A DNA stretch of 64,000 nucleotides from Muricauda sp. MAR_2010_75 (GTDB lineage: Bacteria; Bacteroidota; Bacteroidia; Flavobacteriales; Flavobacteriaceae). The position numbers were made by a program, and so were the translations under genes. Below, in pieces: positions 42,811-52,376 of this stretch; positions within the stretch are counted from its first letter, which is position 1, and each line of letters opens with the position of its first letter. The stretch covers positions 4,136,501 through 4,200,500 of the forward strand of contig NZ_JQNJ01000001.1 in assembly GCF_000745185.1 (NCBI RefSeq), given 5' to 3'. The notes beneath the pieces were generated by a model. That model saw nothing but the letters and a program-made list of their open reading frames with translations. It had not been told where the DNA came from and searched no databases.

Positions 42811-43758
42811 ATGCAAATCTCCATTGTAATTCCTTTACTTAACGAGCAAGAGTCGCTTAACGAACTACATGATTGGATTGTACGTGTAATGCAATCCAAT
42901 CATTTTTTATATGAAATCATTTTTATCGACGATGGCAGTACCGATGGCTCATGGGAGACCATTAAAGAGCTTTCGGAAAAAAATGAGCATGTAAAAGGTA
43001 TTCGGTTCTTAAAGAATTACGGGAAGTCGCAGGCCTTGCACGCCGGTTTTAAAGCTGCTGAAGGAGATGTGGTCATCACCATGGATGCCGACCTTCAGGA
43101 TAATCCCGAAGAGATTCCAGAACTCTATGAATTGATCACCAACGGAGGCAACCATATCGTTTCCGGCTGGAAAAAGAAACGGTACGACTCCGTCATCACC
43201 AAAAACATTCCTTCCAAACTCTTTAATTGGGCTGCCCGAAGAACTTCCGGTGTTAAACTACACGATTTTAATTGTGGCCTCAAGGCCTTTAATGGGCAGG
43301 TTGTAAAAAACATTGATGTGCATGGCGAAATGCACCGGTATATCCCCGTATTGGCCAAAAATGCAGGTTTTTCTAAAATCACAGAGAAAGTTGTGCAGCA
43401 CCAAGCCCGAAAATACGGCACTACCAAGTTTGGAGCAGAACGTTTCATCAACGGATTTTTGGATTTGATCACCATTTGGTTCGTATCCAAATTTGGCCGC
43501 CAGCCCATGCATCTTTTTGGGGCTCTGGGCGTTCTCATGTTCATTGTAGGATTTGGATTTGCCCTCTATCTGGGCATTGATAAATTATTTTTGAATCCCA
43601 CCGGGCGATTGATCACGGAGCGACCTCAGTTTTTCATCGCCCTAACCGCCATGATCATAGGAACACAGCTTTTTTTGGCAGGTTTTATTGGGGAAATCAT
43701 GGTACGATCCCGAAAAAATGACACCCGCTATTCCATTTCCGATAAAATAAACATTTAG
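42811..43758 (+). CDS. GT2 glycosyltransferase, polyprenyl-phosphate type
   Basis: A 315-residue GT-A enzyme of the dolichyl-phosphate mannose synthase/GtrB/ArnC class, which moves a sugar from a nucleotide donor to a lipid phosphate. Motifs: VIPLLNEQESLNELH at the N-terminus, IDDGSTDGSWETI, the metal motif TMDADLQDNPEE, and KTFGAERF-like KFGAERFINGFLDL. Two C-terminal membrane helices (about 232-252 and 270-298) anchor it. A TACTTTTG box lies at 42781-42788. The product may feed lipid or polysaccharide modification. Confidence 0.92.
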   Translation: MQISIVIPLLNEQESLNELHDWIVRVMQSNHFLYEIIFIDDGSTDGSWETIKELSEKNEHVKGIRFLKNYGKSQALHAGFKAAEGDVVITMDADLQDNPEEIPELYELITNGGNHIVSGWKKKRYDSVITKNIPSKLFNWAARRTSGVKLHDFNCGLKAFNGQVVKNIDVHGEMHRYIPVLAKNAGFSKITEKVVQHQARKYGTTKFGAERFINGFLDLITIWFVSKFGRQPMHLFGALGVLMFIVGFGFALYLGIDKLFLNPTGRLITERPQFFIALTAMIIGTQLFLAGFIGEIMVRSRKNDTRYSISDKINI

Positions 43759-43816
43759 CATCTCCAAAACTGATAATCTTTGTATTTTTAAACCATACTA
43801 AACAAGCATATTCTAT

Positions 43817-45523
43817 ATGGATTCCATTACATCTGCAGCGCAAGCTTGGTTAACCGATTTTTTCGACGAAAACACCAAAAAGGAAATTCAATACCTTCTG
43901 GAAAACGATACGGAAGAACTTAAGGAACGTTTCTACAAGGATTTGGAGTTTGGTACCGGAGGGATGCGTGGTATAATGGGCGTTGGAACCAATAGAATCA
44001 ACAAATATACCTTGGGGAAAAATACCCAGGGACTCAGCAATTATCTTAAAAAATCTTATACCGATAGCGACATCAAAGTGGTAATTGCCTATGATTGCAG
44101 ACACAATTCGGACACCTTGGCTAGAACCGTGGCCGAAGTTTTCTCGGCCAATGGTATTAGAGTCCATTTATTTCCCGAGCTACGTACTACTCCAGAGCTT
44201 TCCTTTGCAGTACGCCATTTGGGCTGCCATGCCGGAATTGTATTGACCGCTTCACACAACCCACCGGAATACAACGGCTACAAGGTCTATTGGGCCGATG
44301 GGGGGCAAATTGTACCTCCTCAGGATGACGAGATCATTGCTGAAATCAATTCACTGTCTTTTGAGGACATCAAATTTAAGGCTGATGAAAGCCTAATTCA
44401 TCTAATCGGTGAGGAAGTGGACGAAGCCTTTTTTGATGCTTCCGTAAAAAATGGAAGTTTTGATGCCAAGGGAAAAGACAACTTCAAAATCGTTTTCACT
44501 TCCCTGCACGGAACATCCATCACGGCCATTCCCGAAGTGTTGAAGCGTGCCGGCTACAACAATGTCACCATTATAGAAGAACAGGCAAAACCTGACGGCG
44601 GCTTTCCAACCGTAAAATCACCCAACCCCGAAGAACCCGAAGCTTTGGCCATGGCCATTAAAAAAGCAGAAGAAATCGGTGCAGATATGGTCGTTGGTAC
44701 CGACCCAGATAGTGACCGGCTCGGGATTGCTGTGCGAAATTTGGAGGGCAAGATAGAACTGCTCAATGGAAACCAGACCATGGTCCTTATGACCAAGTTC
44801 CTTCTAGACCAATACAAAGAAAAAGGCTTCAAAGGCAACGAATTTATTGCCACCACCATTGTTTCCACACCTATGATGGAGCAAATGGCCAAAGCCTATG
44901 GCGTAGAGTATAAAACTGCACTTACAGGCTTTAAATGGATTGGAAAAATGATCAAGGATTTCCCCAATTCCAAATTTATTGGAGGCGGTGAAGAAAGCTT
45001 TGGCTATATGGTGGGCGACTTTGTCCGGGACAAGGATGCGGTCACCTCTACCCTACTCGCTTGCGAGATTGCCTCCAACGCAAAAGCCAATGGTAGTTCT
45101 TTCTACAAAGACCTTATCGATTGCTATGTACACTTCGGTTTTTACAAGGAAAAGTTGATTTCCCTAACCAAAAAAGGCATGAGCGGTGCCGAGGAAATCA
45201 AGCAAATGCTCAAAGATTTTAAAGAAAATCCCGTGGAATCCGTACAAGGTTCAAAATTGTTATGGATTGAGGATTACAATACGTCAATTGCCAAAAATGT
45301 ACAGACTGGGGAGGAACGTACCATGCACTTGCCCAAGTCCAACGTATTGATCTATGAAACGGAAGATGGTACCCGAATTGCGGCCAGACCTAGCGGTACC
45401 GAGCCCAAAGTAAAGTTCTACATCAGCACCAATGCAAAATTAGCTAAGGCCGAGGATTATAAATCCGTAAATTCGCAGTTGGATACCAAAATTGATGGCA
45501 TCCTTTCTGAACTGAATTTGTAG
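43817..45523 (+). CDS. Phospho-sugar mutase (PGM/PMM)
   Basis: A 568-residue alpha-D-phosphohexomutase that interconverts 1- and 6-phosphates of glucose or mannose. All four active-site loops are present: phosphoserine S146 in LTASHNPPEYNGYK, the metal loop GTDPDSDRLGIA (about 295-306), the sugar loop GGGEESFGYMVGD (about 393-405) and the phosphate loop RPSGTEPKVKFY (about 525-536). The length fits the long PGM2-like form common in Bacteroidetes. It is followed four bases later by an ABC exporter gene. Confidence 0.95.
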   Translation: MDSITSAAQAWLTDFFDENTKKEIQYLLENDTEELKERFYKDLEFGTGGMRGIMGVGTNRINKYTLGKNTQGLSNYLKKSYTDSDIKVVIAYDCRHNSDTLARTVAEVFSANGIRVHLFPELRTTPELSFAVRHLGCHAGIVLTASHNPPEYNGYKVYWADGGQIVPPQDDEIIAEINSLSFEDIKFKADESLIHLIGEEVDEAFFDASVKNGSFDAKGKDNFKIVFTSLHGTSITAIPEVLKRAGYNNVTIIEEQAKPDGGFPTVKSPNPEEPEALAMAIKKAEEIGADMVVGTDPDSDRLGIAVRNLEGKIELLNGNQTMVLMTKFLLDQYKEKGFKGNEFIATTIVSTPMMEQMAKAYGVEYKTALTGFKWIGKMIKDFPNSKFIGGGEESFGYMVGDFVRDKDAVTSTLLACEIASNAKANGSSFYKDLIDCYVHFGFYKEKLISLTKKGMSGAEEIKQMLKDFKENPVESVQGSKLLWIEDYNTSIAKNVQTGEERTMHLPKSNVLIYETEDGTRIAARPSGTEPKVKFYISTNAKLAKAEDYKSVNSQLDTKIDGILSELNL

Positions 45524-45527
45524 GTGA

Positions 45528-47354
45528 ATGAACTACTTTAAAAAAATACTCCGTTTTGCGGGACCGTACCGCAAATACGGTTATTTGAATATTTTCTTCA
45601 ATATTCTGTATGCGCTTTTCAGTGCCCTGTCCTTTGCTGCACTTATTCCCATGCTTGATGTCTTGTTCAAACCGGAGCAAAAGGTCTATGTGAAACCTAT
45701 TTATGAAGGTTTTTCCAAATCAAAAGATTACTTACAAGACTATATTAACTATAGGGTGACCGCCTATTCTGGAGACGACGATATGAAAGGATTGGTATTG
45801 GTCATAAGTTTGGTATTGGCACTTTTTCTGTTAAAAAATGCATTTAATTATTTGGCGATGTATTTCATCACATTTTTAAGAAATGGGGTGCTTAAGGACA
45901 TCAGAAATAAAATGTACCAAAAGATAGTAGATCTCCCAATCTCCTATTTCTCGGAAAAGCGAAAAGGAGATGTCATTGCCAGAATCACTTCAGACGTATT
46001 GGAGATACAACATTCCTTCCTGTCCATTTTGGAGTTGATAGTACGTGAACCGCTTACTATACTATTCACCATTTTGGTCATGTTCGGAATAAGTGCTAAA
46101 CTGACCATTTTTGTTTTTATTTTCATTCCTATTGCTGGCATGTTGATTTCACGTATCGGAAAATCCCTCAAACGAAAATCGGACCGCGTGCAAAAGGAAC
46201 AAGGAGAATTTCTTTCCATAGTGGAAGAAACTTTGGGTGGTCTCCGGGTCATCAAAGCTTTTAATTCTGAGTCTAAATTTTACAATACGTTCAAAAATTC
46301 AACGACGCGCTTTTTCAAGTTTTCCAATTCGCTATTGAATAGACAAAACCTAGCCTCTCCCACCGGAGAGTTCTTGGGGATTTTAGTCATTGGGGTATTA
46401 CTGTGGTTTGGTGGAAAAATGGTATTGGTGGACAAAACGTTGGATGCATCCTCCTTTATTGCCTATATGGGGTTGGCCTATAACATCCTTACTCCTGCCA
46501 AAGCTATCAGCAAAGCATCCTACGGTGTTAAAAAAGGAAATGCGGCTGCAGAACGGGTTTTGGAAATTCTGGAATCTGAAAATCCCATCAAGGATATGGA
46601 AGGTGCCATGGAGAAAACCGATTTCAACTCCGGAATTGAGCTCAAAAATATTTCCTTCAAGTACGAGGATGATTATGTGTTGAAGGATTTCAACCTAAAG
46701 GTTGATAAAGGCCAAACCGTGGCCCTGGTCGGCCAGTCTGGAAGCGGGAAAAGTACGGTGGCCAATTTGGTGACCCGTTTCTACGATGTCAACGAAGGGG
46801 AATTGTTGCTGGATGGCATCAACATCAAGAATATTACCAAAAAATCACTCCGTGGTCTTATGGGCTTGGTAACACAAGATTCCATTTTGTTCAATGATAC
46901 GGTGAAAAACAATATCGCCCTAGGCAAGGAAAATGCCACTACAGAGGAAATCGTAGCTGCAGCCAAAGTGGCCAATGCACATGACTTTATTATGGACCTG
47001 CCCCATGGCTACGACACCAATATTGGGGACAGCGGCAACAAATTGAGTGGCGGTCAGAAACAACGCCTCTCCATTGCACGTGCCGTGCTTAAAAATCCAC
47101 CTATCATGATTTTGGACGAGGCCACCTCAGCTCTGGATACGGAAAGTGAGCGCTTGGTACAGGATGCTTTGGAAAAAATGATGCAGAACCGGACTTCAAT
47201 AGTAATTGCCCACCGATTGTCTACGATTCAAAGTGCAGATTCCATTGTGGTGATGAGCAAAGGAAAAATTGTAGAGCAGGGTACCCACGAGGAGCTGATG
47301 AAATCCAAAAAAAGCTATAAAAAGCTGGTGGAAATGCAGTCGTTTTCCTCCTAA
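45528..47354 (+). CDS. MsbA-like ABC exporter
   Basis: A 608-residue half-transporter fusing a six-helix membrane domain (about residues 15-335) to an ATPase. Walker A is GQSGSGKST at 402-410, the signature is LSGGQKQRL, Walker B is IMILDEATSALD and the H-loop IVIAHRLSTI. The sequence resembles lipid A/phospholipid flippases (MsbA) most. It starts four bases after the mutase stop, so the two are co-transcribed. Lipid export is the likely role; a drug exporter is the alternative. Confidence 0.92.
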   Translation: MNYFKKILRFAGPYRKYGYLNIFFNILYALFSALSFAALIPMLDVLFKPEQKVYVKPIYEGFSKSKDYLQDYINYRVTAYSGDDDMKGLVLVISLVLALFLLKNAFNYLAMYFITFLRNGVLKDIRNKMYQKIVDLPISYFSEKRKGDVIARITSDVLEIQHSFLSILELIVREPLTILFTILVMFGISAKLTIFVFIFIPIAGMLISRIGKSLKRKSDRVQKEQGEFLSIVEETLGGLRVIKAFNSESKFYNTFKNSTTRFFKFSNSLLNRQNLASPTGEFLGILVIGVLLWFGGKMVLVDKTLDASSFIAYMGLAYNILTPAKAISKASYGVKKGNAAAERVLEILESENPIKDMEGAMEKTDFNSGIELKNISFKYEDDYVLKDFNLKVDKGQTVALVGQSGSGKSTVANLVTRFYDVNEGELLLDGINIKNITKKSLRGLMGLVTQDSILFNDTVKNNIALGKENATTEEIVAAAKVANAHDFIMDLPHGYDTNIGDSGNKLSGGQKQRLSIARAVLKNPPIMILDEATSALDTESERLVQDALEKMMQNRTSIVIAHRLSTIQSADSIVVMSKGKIVEQGTHEELMKSKKSYKKLVEMQSFSS

Positions 47355-47838
47355 GGGTTCCTGAAAGAACAAGGAGCAAGAATCAAGAACAAGTGCAATT
47401 GCAAGTTCAAACGGCAAGTGGTTCCTTTTGCTTTAAAAAATTCTTCATTTCACTTCAGAATGGGCAATGTCATGCCGAACTCAAAGCAAAGGCATGGCGA
47501 GATTCTTCACTCCGCTCAGAATGACATCTCCAAAAACTTATGCAATTCCTACCTGCGGCCGGCAGGTGTGTCAAACCTGCAAAAGTTCAAGTTCAAATAG
47601 TACATGCTACTTTTACCAAAAAAATACAAGAGCAGTTTTTTATTCCATTTTCGGTATGAGAAGTCAAAAGACAAATTTTAATGGTTGATTTTAAATGAAA
47701 CAACGACAACCTAAGCCCTAAAAAGTGATTTCATCGAGTTTTTCAATCCTTTGAACCAATCTGCTGATTCACATGACTTTTGTCATGTTTCCTAAAATCT
47801 TATACCGCTATTTTCGTTATATTTACAAAATTGAACTT
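47355..47838. other. 484-base gap with degenerate repeats
   Basis: No convincing gene. It holds a low-complexity stretch built from caag/gaac words (47365-47415), a REP-like element (47467-47527), a small palindrome acctgc-ggccg-gcaggt (about 47553-47569), and A+T-rich sequence leading to the next gene. Short open frames here follow the repeats and lack codon-use support. Confidence 0.7.
47467..47527. repeat. REP-like palindromic element, degenerate
   Basis: Outer arms ATGTCAT/ATGACAT enclose the right arm ATTCTTCACTCCGCTCAGAA. That arm is related to the right arm of the elements at 53594 and 55626 (common core CTCCGCTC...TGACA). The left arm has diverged. An inner catgcc/ggcatg hairpin lies within it. 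Confidence 0.6.
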
Positions 47839-48921
47839 ATGCAGGTCATTCAGGATAGAAATGCTTGGGGACAAGTTGTGGACCGATGTGAGCAAGCTGA
47901 TTTTTATCATACCTACGACTACCATCAGATATCAAAAAAAACTGATGAAAGACCTATTTTGGTCAAATATGAAAGGGGTAATTCCCTTATTGCACTTCCA
48001 TTGCTCATTAGGGACATAGAAGGAACAGAGCTCAAGGATGCCACTTCGGTTTATGGCTATGTTGGGCCCGTAGGCAAAAATGTTGACCCTTCTTTTAACA
48101 ATGAGGATTTCAAAAAGCAGCTCTGTGATTTTTTAAGGGATAACCAGATTGTTTCGGTATTCTCCAGATTACATCCATTTATCAGCAAACAGGACACAAT
48201 TCTTAAGGGTATTGGAAATATAGTCCCCCATGGGAATGTAGTGAACATAGACCTTACCCTAAGTTTAGAGCAGCAAAAAAAACAATATGGTAGAAGGCTA
48301 AAAACCTACATCAACAAGGAAGTCAAGGAGTATGACATCATTGATGGGATTCAAGAAAAATGCTTGGACGAGTTCATTGCCACTTATTGTGACAATATGA
48401 AAAGACTCCATGCCAAACCCAGCTACTTCTTTGGCAAAAAGTATTTTTATAAACTTTTGGCCAGTAGTCAAATTCACGCTGAACTTTTGGTGGCCCAACA
48501 CAAAGAATCCGGTGAGTTTGCAGGAGGTGCCATTTTTACCAAAAACAATGGCACGGTGCAGTATCACTTATCCGGTGTTAAAAGCGAATATTTTCATCTA
48601 AATCCAATTAAACTGCTAATAGACCACGTTCGAAAAACATCTACTGAGGAAGGGTATGTCAACTTTAACTTAGGAGGTGGGCTCAATGGAAAAGATGAAG
48701 ATTCTCTTTTTTACTTTAAGTCTGGATTTTCCAAAGATTATAGAAAATTTAGCTCTTGGCAATACATTGTGGATGAAACCCAATATAAAAAGCTCTTAAA
48801 ACAGAGAGAAGCCAAAAATGCCTCTGAAATTGATAAGAACTCATGCTTTTTTCCCCTTTATCGTCTAGATTCCAACAACAAAAAGGAAATTTCTGAAATA
48901 AACTGCCTTGGCGATGATTGA
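47839..48921 (+). CDS. FemAB/BioF2-like acyltransferase (paralogue 1)
   Basis: A 360-residue protein of the double-GNAT FemAB/BioF2 (Acetyltransf_6) superfamily, which transfers acyl or aminoacyl groups to cell-wall or surface polymers. It starts MQVIQDRNAWGQVVDRCEQA. The central GRRLKTYINKEVKEYDII and a C-terminal GNAT half (AGGAIFTKNNGTVQYHLSG, VNFNLGGGLNGKDEDSLFYF) fit the fold. An in-frame ATG at 47773 would add 22 residues; 47839 gives the usual N-terminus. The last eight bases overlap the next gene of related fold. Confidence 0.8.
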   Translation: MQVIQDRNAWGQVVDRCEQADFYHTYDYHQISKKTDERPILVKYERGNSLIALPLLIRDIEGTELKDATSVYGYVGPVGKNVDPSFNNEDFKKQLCDFLRDNQIVSVFSRLHPFISKQDTILKGIGNIVPHGNVVNIDLTLSLEQQKKQYGRRLKTYINKEVKEYDIIDGIQEKCLDEFIATYCDNMKRLHAKPSYFFGKKYFYKLLASSQIHAELLVAQHKESGEFAGGAIFTKNNGTVQYHLSGVKSEYFHLNPIKLLIDHVRKTSTEEGYVNFNLGGGLNGKDEDSLFYFKSGFSKDYRKFSSWQYIVDETQYKKLLKQREAKNASEIDKNSCFFPLYRLDSNNKKEISEINCLGDD

Positions 48922-50143
48922 CAATCCCTTTCTGTCAGAAACCTTCACTAAAAAATGGGCTAAAAGTTTTGGTAAAGAAGAAACACCAACTGATGTTGAA
49001 GGTGTTTACGGCCCAAAATTCTATCGAGGAAAATGGGGCATACTTACTAATTATGGGAAAACCCATACCAAGGGGATGCAATACACCTTGGAACGTCCCT
49101 TGAGTCTAAAAAAAGAAATTCTGTTGATTTTTGATGTACCAACTTATTTCAAAATCCCACAACCCCAAGAATTAAACCCCACAAAACTTATACGGGTCAA
49201 ACAATATCCTGGTTTTTTAATTGAGTTGGACAGTTTTTCAAGCTTGCAGGAGTATCTGCAGAAAAAATTCAAGAAATCGAGCCGATACAAGTTGTACAAA
49301 TACAGCAGAAGACTCTCGGAATGTTTCGAAATAAAAACACAGATGTACCTAGGTGATGCTATTACCGAAGAAGCGTACAACTTCCTCTTTGATAGGTTTA
49401 GGGAGCTTTTGGAAAAACGATTTCTGGACAAGGCAGAGCACAACAACAACTTGGATGAAAAAGAATGGGATTTCTATAAAAGTGTGGCCTATCCACTTAT
49501 CCTAAAAAAACAAGCAGGACTTTTTGTGGTTAAAAACGGGGAAAATCCCATTGCCATAACATTGGTCTATTTTTCCAAGGACATTATTTTTGATGCCATT
49601 ACCGTTTTTGATATTGATTATGCCAAATTCCATTTGGGTTCCGTCAATATTATGCACCTTATTGATTGGGGCATTGCCAACAAATTCAAACTACTGGACT
49701 TTTCCAAAGGTTATTTTGATTACAAAACCCGCTGGGCCACAAAAAGCTATGATTTTGAATACCACATTCTCTACAATTCCAAATCATTTTCATCCGTTGC
49801 AAAGGCCATGTTGGCCAAAAATTATTTCAAGCTAAAACAATATCTCAGGGAAAAAGATCTTAACCTGTTATTGAACAAAGTCCTTTTTCGTTTTCGCAAA
49901 AAAGAATGGGATTCTACAAACGCATCGGATGAAAAAGGCAAATCCATTGTTTTTGAAGATGTTGAAGTACAAGATACATCCCTCATAAAAATAGATGCTT
50001 ATAGTCCACAGGTCATTAAATTATTTTTTGATTTTTTGTATTTGAACAATGAGTCCGCCAAAGATGTTGAGGTGTTTTATGGTTCCAACGGGCAATATCT
50101 ATTTCGGGGCAAAAATTCCGAAAAAGTAGCCCACTTCACTTAA
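48914..50143 (+). CDS. BioF2/GNAT-like acyltransferase (paralogue 2)
   Basis: A 409-residue protein of the same double-GNAT class. An N-terminal half of 160 residues is followed by YNFLFDRFRELLEKRFLDK (about 154-172), then FVVKNGENPIAITLVYFSKD and LLDFSKGYFDYKTRWAT. A C-terminal extension of about 80 residues ends GSNGQYLFRGKNSEKVAHF. It shares clear segments with the gene at 50169-51131 (KQYxGFL and FLFDRFxxLLxKRF). The ATG at 48914 overlaps the previous stop (ATGATTGA), so the two plus-strand genes are coupled. Substrate unknown. Confidence 0.8.
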   Translation: MIDNPFLSETFTKKWAKSFGKEETPTDVEGVYGPKFYRGKWGILTNYGKTHTKGMQYTLERPLSLKKEILLIFDVPTYFKIPQPQELNPTKLIRVKQYPGFLIELDSFSSLQEYLQKKFKKSSRYKLYKYSRRLSECFEIKTQMYLGDAITEEAYNFLFDRFRELLEKRFLDKAEHNNNLDEKEWDFYKSVAYPLILKKQAGLFVVKNGENPIAITLVYFSKDIIFDAITVFDIDYAKFHLGSVNIMHLIDWGIANKFKLLDFSKGYFDYKTRWATKSYDFEYHILYNSKSFSSVAKAMLAKNYFKLKQYLREKDLNLLLNKVLFRFRKKEWDSTNASDEKGKSIVFEDVEVQDTSLIKIDAYSPQVIKLFFDFLYLNNESAKDVEVFYGSNGQYLFRGKNSEKVAHFT

Positions 50144-50168
50144 TTTTCCGGCCTAGAGTCCTTGGGTT

Positions 50169-51131
50169 TTATGGATTTTTCCAATCAAATCCTTTTAGTT
50201 TTTTTGACATCCGGCGGTACAATAAACGATCTATGCTGAACACTTTGCCCAAAATTCCCCTATCCCGTAAATATTGTTTAAACTGTAACTTCCCTTTAGT
50301 TAACTGCATTCTTAAACGCCCTGCCACAGAGCCGCTTTTATAAAATAAAAGGTGATGGTAAAGGTAGGTGTGGTTGGACCATTTAACCTTGTAATAGGTT
50401 TCCCCCATTAAAAAATCAAAGATTTTAAAATTATGGGCCATAAGCCAATCCAAACGTTCCATCATACACACATCTCCCATATAATATTTTTGATATTCCT
50501 CATCAAATACCTGAATGTATCCAAAACAAATATCCTCCAAATAGAAGTCCATGGCAAGGGCTATGGGTTCTTTGCCATCATATATGACGAACAATGATGC
50601 CTCGTTACGTAAAATCATGGGGTAGACCAGTTCGTGGTACGTTTTCCAAACCAAAAGATACCTGTTCTGAATTTTCTTCTCATCAAACCTTTTCTTCAGC
50701 AGGTCATAGAACCTGTCAAATAAAAAATCGTAATGTTCCCGGTCGATTTCCCCGTAATGGTTCCTGTAGGTAATGTTATAATGGGTCTCGAGCTGCCTTT
50801 TTTTGGCTTTAATGTTCTTTATGGACTTTTTACTGAATTTGGTGGACATGTAGTCAAAAGGCGTTTCGCTACCCGACAAATCACATAAAAAGCCTTGATA
50901 TTGCTTTACTTTTCTGGTTTTTAGCCGATTTGATTCAGCCTTAAGCGCCACATCAAGGTAATCCGGAACATCAGTAACCTTTGAAAAGCTTGCAATCTTG
51001 TTGGGGAATGGACTTGCAGGTATTGGAGCAAACTCTTTATTGGTAATAGAATTCCGGATAGGATTGGAATAAAATGAATGAAGTTCTCGCCTCAAAAAAA
51101 GGTCAAAAATAAAACCAGGAGTGTGAATCAT
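50169..51131 (-). CDS. BioF2/GNAT-like acyltransferase (paralogue 3)
   Basis: A 320-residue paralogue of the gene at 48914, on the opposite strand and convergent with it (25 bases apart). It has KQYQGFLCDLSG, YDFLFDRFYDLLKKRFDEKK and FVIYDGKEPIALAMDFYLED, then KIFDFLMGETYYKVKW. It lacks the long C-terminal extension of paralogue 2. The ATG at 51131 is preferred to a TTG at 51140. Inverted orientation suggests an old duplication followed by rearrangement. The 154 bases upstream of it show no feature. Confidence 0.78.
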   Translation of the reverse strand: MIHTPGFIFDLFLRRELHSFYSNPIRNSITNKEFAPIPASPFPNKIASFSKVTDVPDYLDVALKAESNRLKTRKVKQYQGFLCDLSGSETPFDYMSTKFSKKSIKNIKAKKRQLETHYNITYRNHYGEIDREHYDFLFDRFYDLLKKRFDEKKIQNRYLLVWKTYHELVYPMILRNEASLFVIYDGKEPIALAMDFYLEDICFGYIQVFDEEYQKYYMGDVCMMERLDWLMAHNFKIFDFLMGETYYKVKWSNHTYLYHHLLFYKSGSVAGRLRMQLTKGKLQFKQYLRDRGILGKVFSIDRLLYRRMSKKLKGFDWKNP

Positions 51132-51285
51132 AATATCCAATGCAATTTTTAAAGTCTATCAACAGTGAGCAAGAGACTTAAACTCTTGAACAACTTGAGG
51201 TATAAAGGTAAGGCAGATCAATACGTTTTCCATGAAAAGACGATAAGGGGTTGTTTCATTCAGATGTAGAAACAAGAGCCGCCTT

Positions 51286-52317
51286 TTACTGAAAAACCAA
51301 CTTCGAAATTCGGTTTCTTCCAGCAGCATAGGCCACCGAATCGTTCAAAAACCGAAGCGTGTAAAAGGATTCCTCACTGAATGATTTCCAGTTTTCTCCC
51401 CCATCCCCAGAATACGAAATCCCGGTAAACCCTACAGCAACCAGACCTTTTCCCTCTGAATTGGGCACAAACTGTACACAGCTTTTGTAATCGGGTTCCT
51501 GTCCATCTGCAATGAGGTCCCACGTTTTGCCACCATCATAGGTAATCATTTTATTGGCTTTATTGGATTCCGGTTGGGTGTAATCCCCTCCCATCGCAAA
51601 TCCTGTGGTTTCATCATAAAAATCCATGGAATAGATGCCTTGGGTTTCTTCCTGGTGAATAATTTCGGTTTGCTGAACAGTCCAAGTTTTTCCTTTATCT
51701 TCAGAATGGTAGACACGTCCTGCTGTGGTACCAATCCATGCATGGTTTCCTGACAACGCAACATTACTATTGCTGGCCGCAAAGGCCCCTTCGCCTTCCA
51801 TACCTTCCGGCAGGTTGGCGCACGGAATCTTGTTCCAGGTTTGCCCTCCATCCCTGGTAATGATGATGGACAGGCATCCATTAACCGTATCGCCCATGGC
51901 TATACCTTCGGTATCGTTCCAAAAAGCCATACAATCATAAAATACACCTTCGCCATCTTCCTTATACACCAATTCCATTTTTCCTTGGTCGCCTGTTTTG
52001 TAAAGTAATGCCAGACTATCAATGGAAATCATAAAGAAGTCGTTTGAAGTATTTCCCACCGCCCTAAAAGCGGGTGTAATGGAATCATAAACCTGAACAT
52101 TGGAACGAACTCTCTGGGTGGTAACATCTACAGTTCCGTACATACCCCTACTTCCTGCAAAAGCCAAGGTTCTGCCATCCAAAAACGTAATGGCCCGGAT
52201 ACTGACCGAATCTTCAAAAACCGGAGTGATTGACACCGATTGAAAGGGTTTGTATTGTGGCTCTTCAGCACAGGAAATTAAAATAAGGATGAACAAAACC
52301 AAAGGAGAAAACCGCAT
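51286..52317 (-). CDS. BNR/Ycf48-like beta-propeller lipoprotein
   Basis: A 343-residue lipoprotein. The signal peptide MRFSPLVLFILILISC is followed by a beta-propeller with BNR/Asp-box repeats: TRDGGQTWNKI, SEDKGKTWTV, TYDGGKTWDLI and SGDGGENWKSF. Such propellers are found in sialidases and photosystem assembly factors; no sialidase catalytic residues are evident. The ATG at 52317 begins the signal peptide; the frame is open to 52362. It is divergent from the methyltransferase gene with about 60 bases between starts. Confidence 0.85.
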   Translation of the reverse strand: MRFSPLVLFILILISCAEEPQYKPFQSVSITPVFEDSVSIRAITFLDGRTLAFAGSRGMYGTVDVTTQRVRSNVQVYDSITPAFRAVGNTSNDFFMISIDSLALLYKTGDQGKMELVYKEDGEGVFYDCMAFWNDTEGIAMGDTVNGCLSIIITRDGGQTWNKIPCANLPEGMEGEGAFAASNSNVALSGNHAWIGTTAGRVYHSEDKGKTWTVQQTEIIHQEETQGIYSMDFYDETTGFAMGGDYTQPESNKANKMITYDGGKTWDLIADGQEPDYKSCVQFVPNSEGKGLVAVGFTGISYSGDGGENWKSFSEESFYTLRFLNDSVAYAAGRNRISKLVFQ

Positions 52318-52351
52318 GCTATTTATTTTCTGTAAAAGTACACAGAAATGG

Positions 52352-52359
52352 TACCTTTG
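52352..52359 (+). promoter_or_regulatory. -7 box of the RNA methyltransferase gene
   Basis: TACCTTTG matches TAnnTTTG, 17 bases before the ATG at 52377. In the same gap the minus strand shows TACTTTTA, a near match for the propeller gene. Confidence 0.45.
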
Positions 52360-52376
52360 CAACCTTATTTTACACC

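Noticed and set aside
47418..47688. Two overlapping short plus-strand frames
   Set aside because: They read through low-complexity and REP-like sequence, use unusual codons, and resemble nothing.
47839..51131. Peptidoglycan interpeptide-bridge (FemABX) synthesis
   Set aside because: The fold fits, but direct-linked peptidoglycan is usual in this phylum and no tRNA-linked partner genes are nearby, so the narrow function is not assigned.
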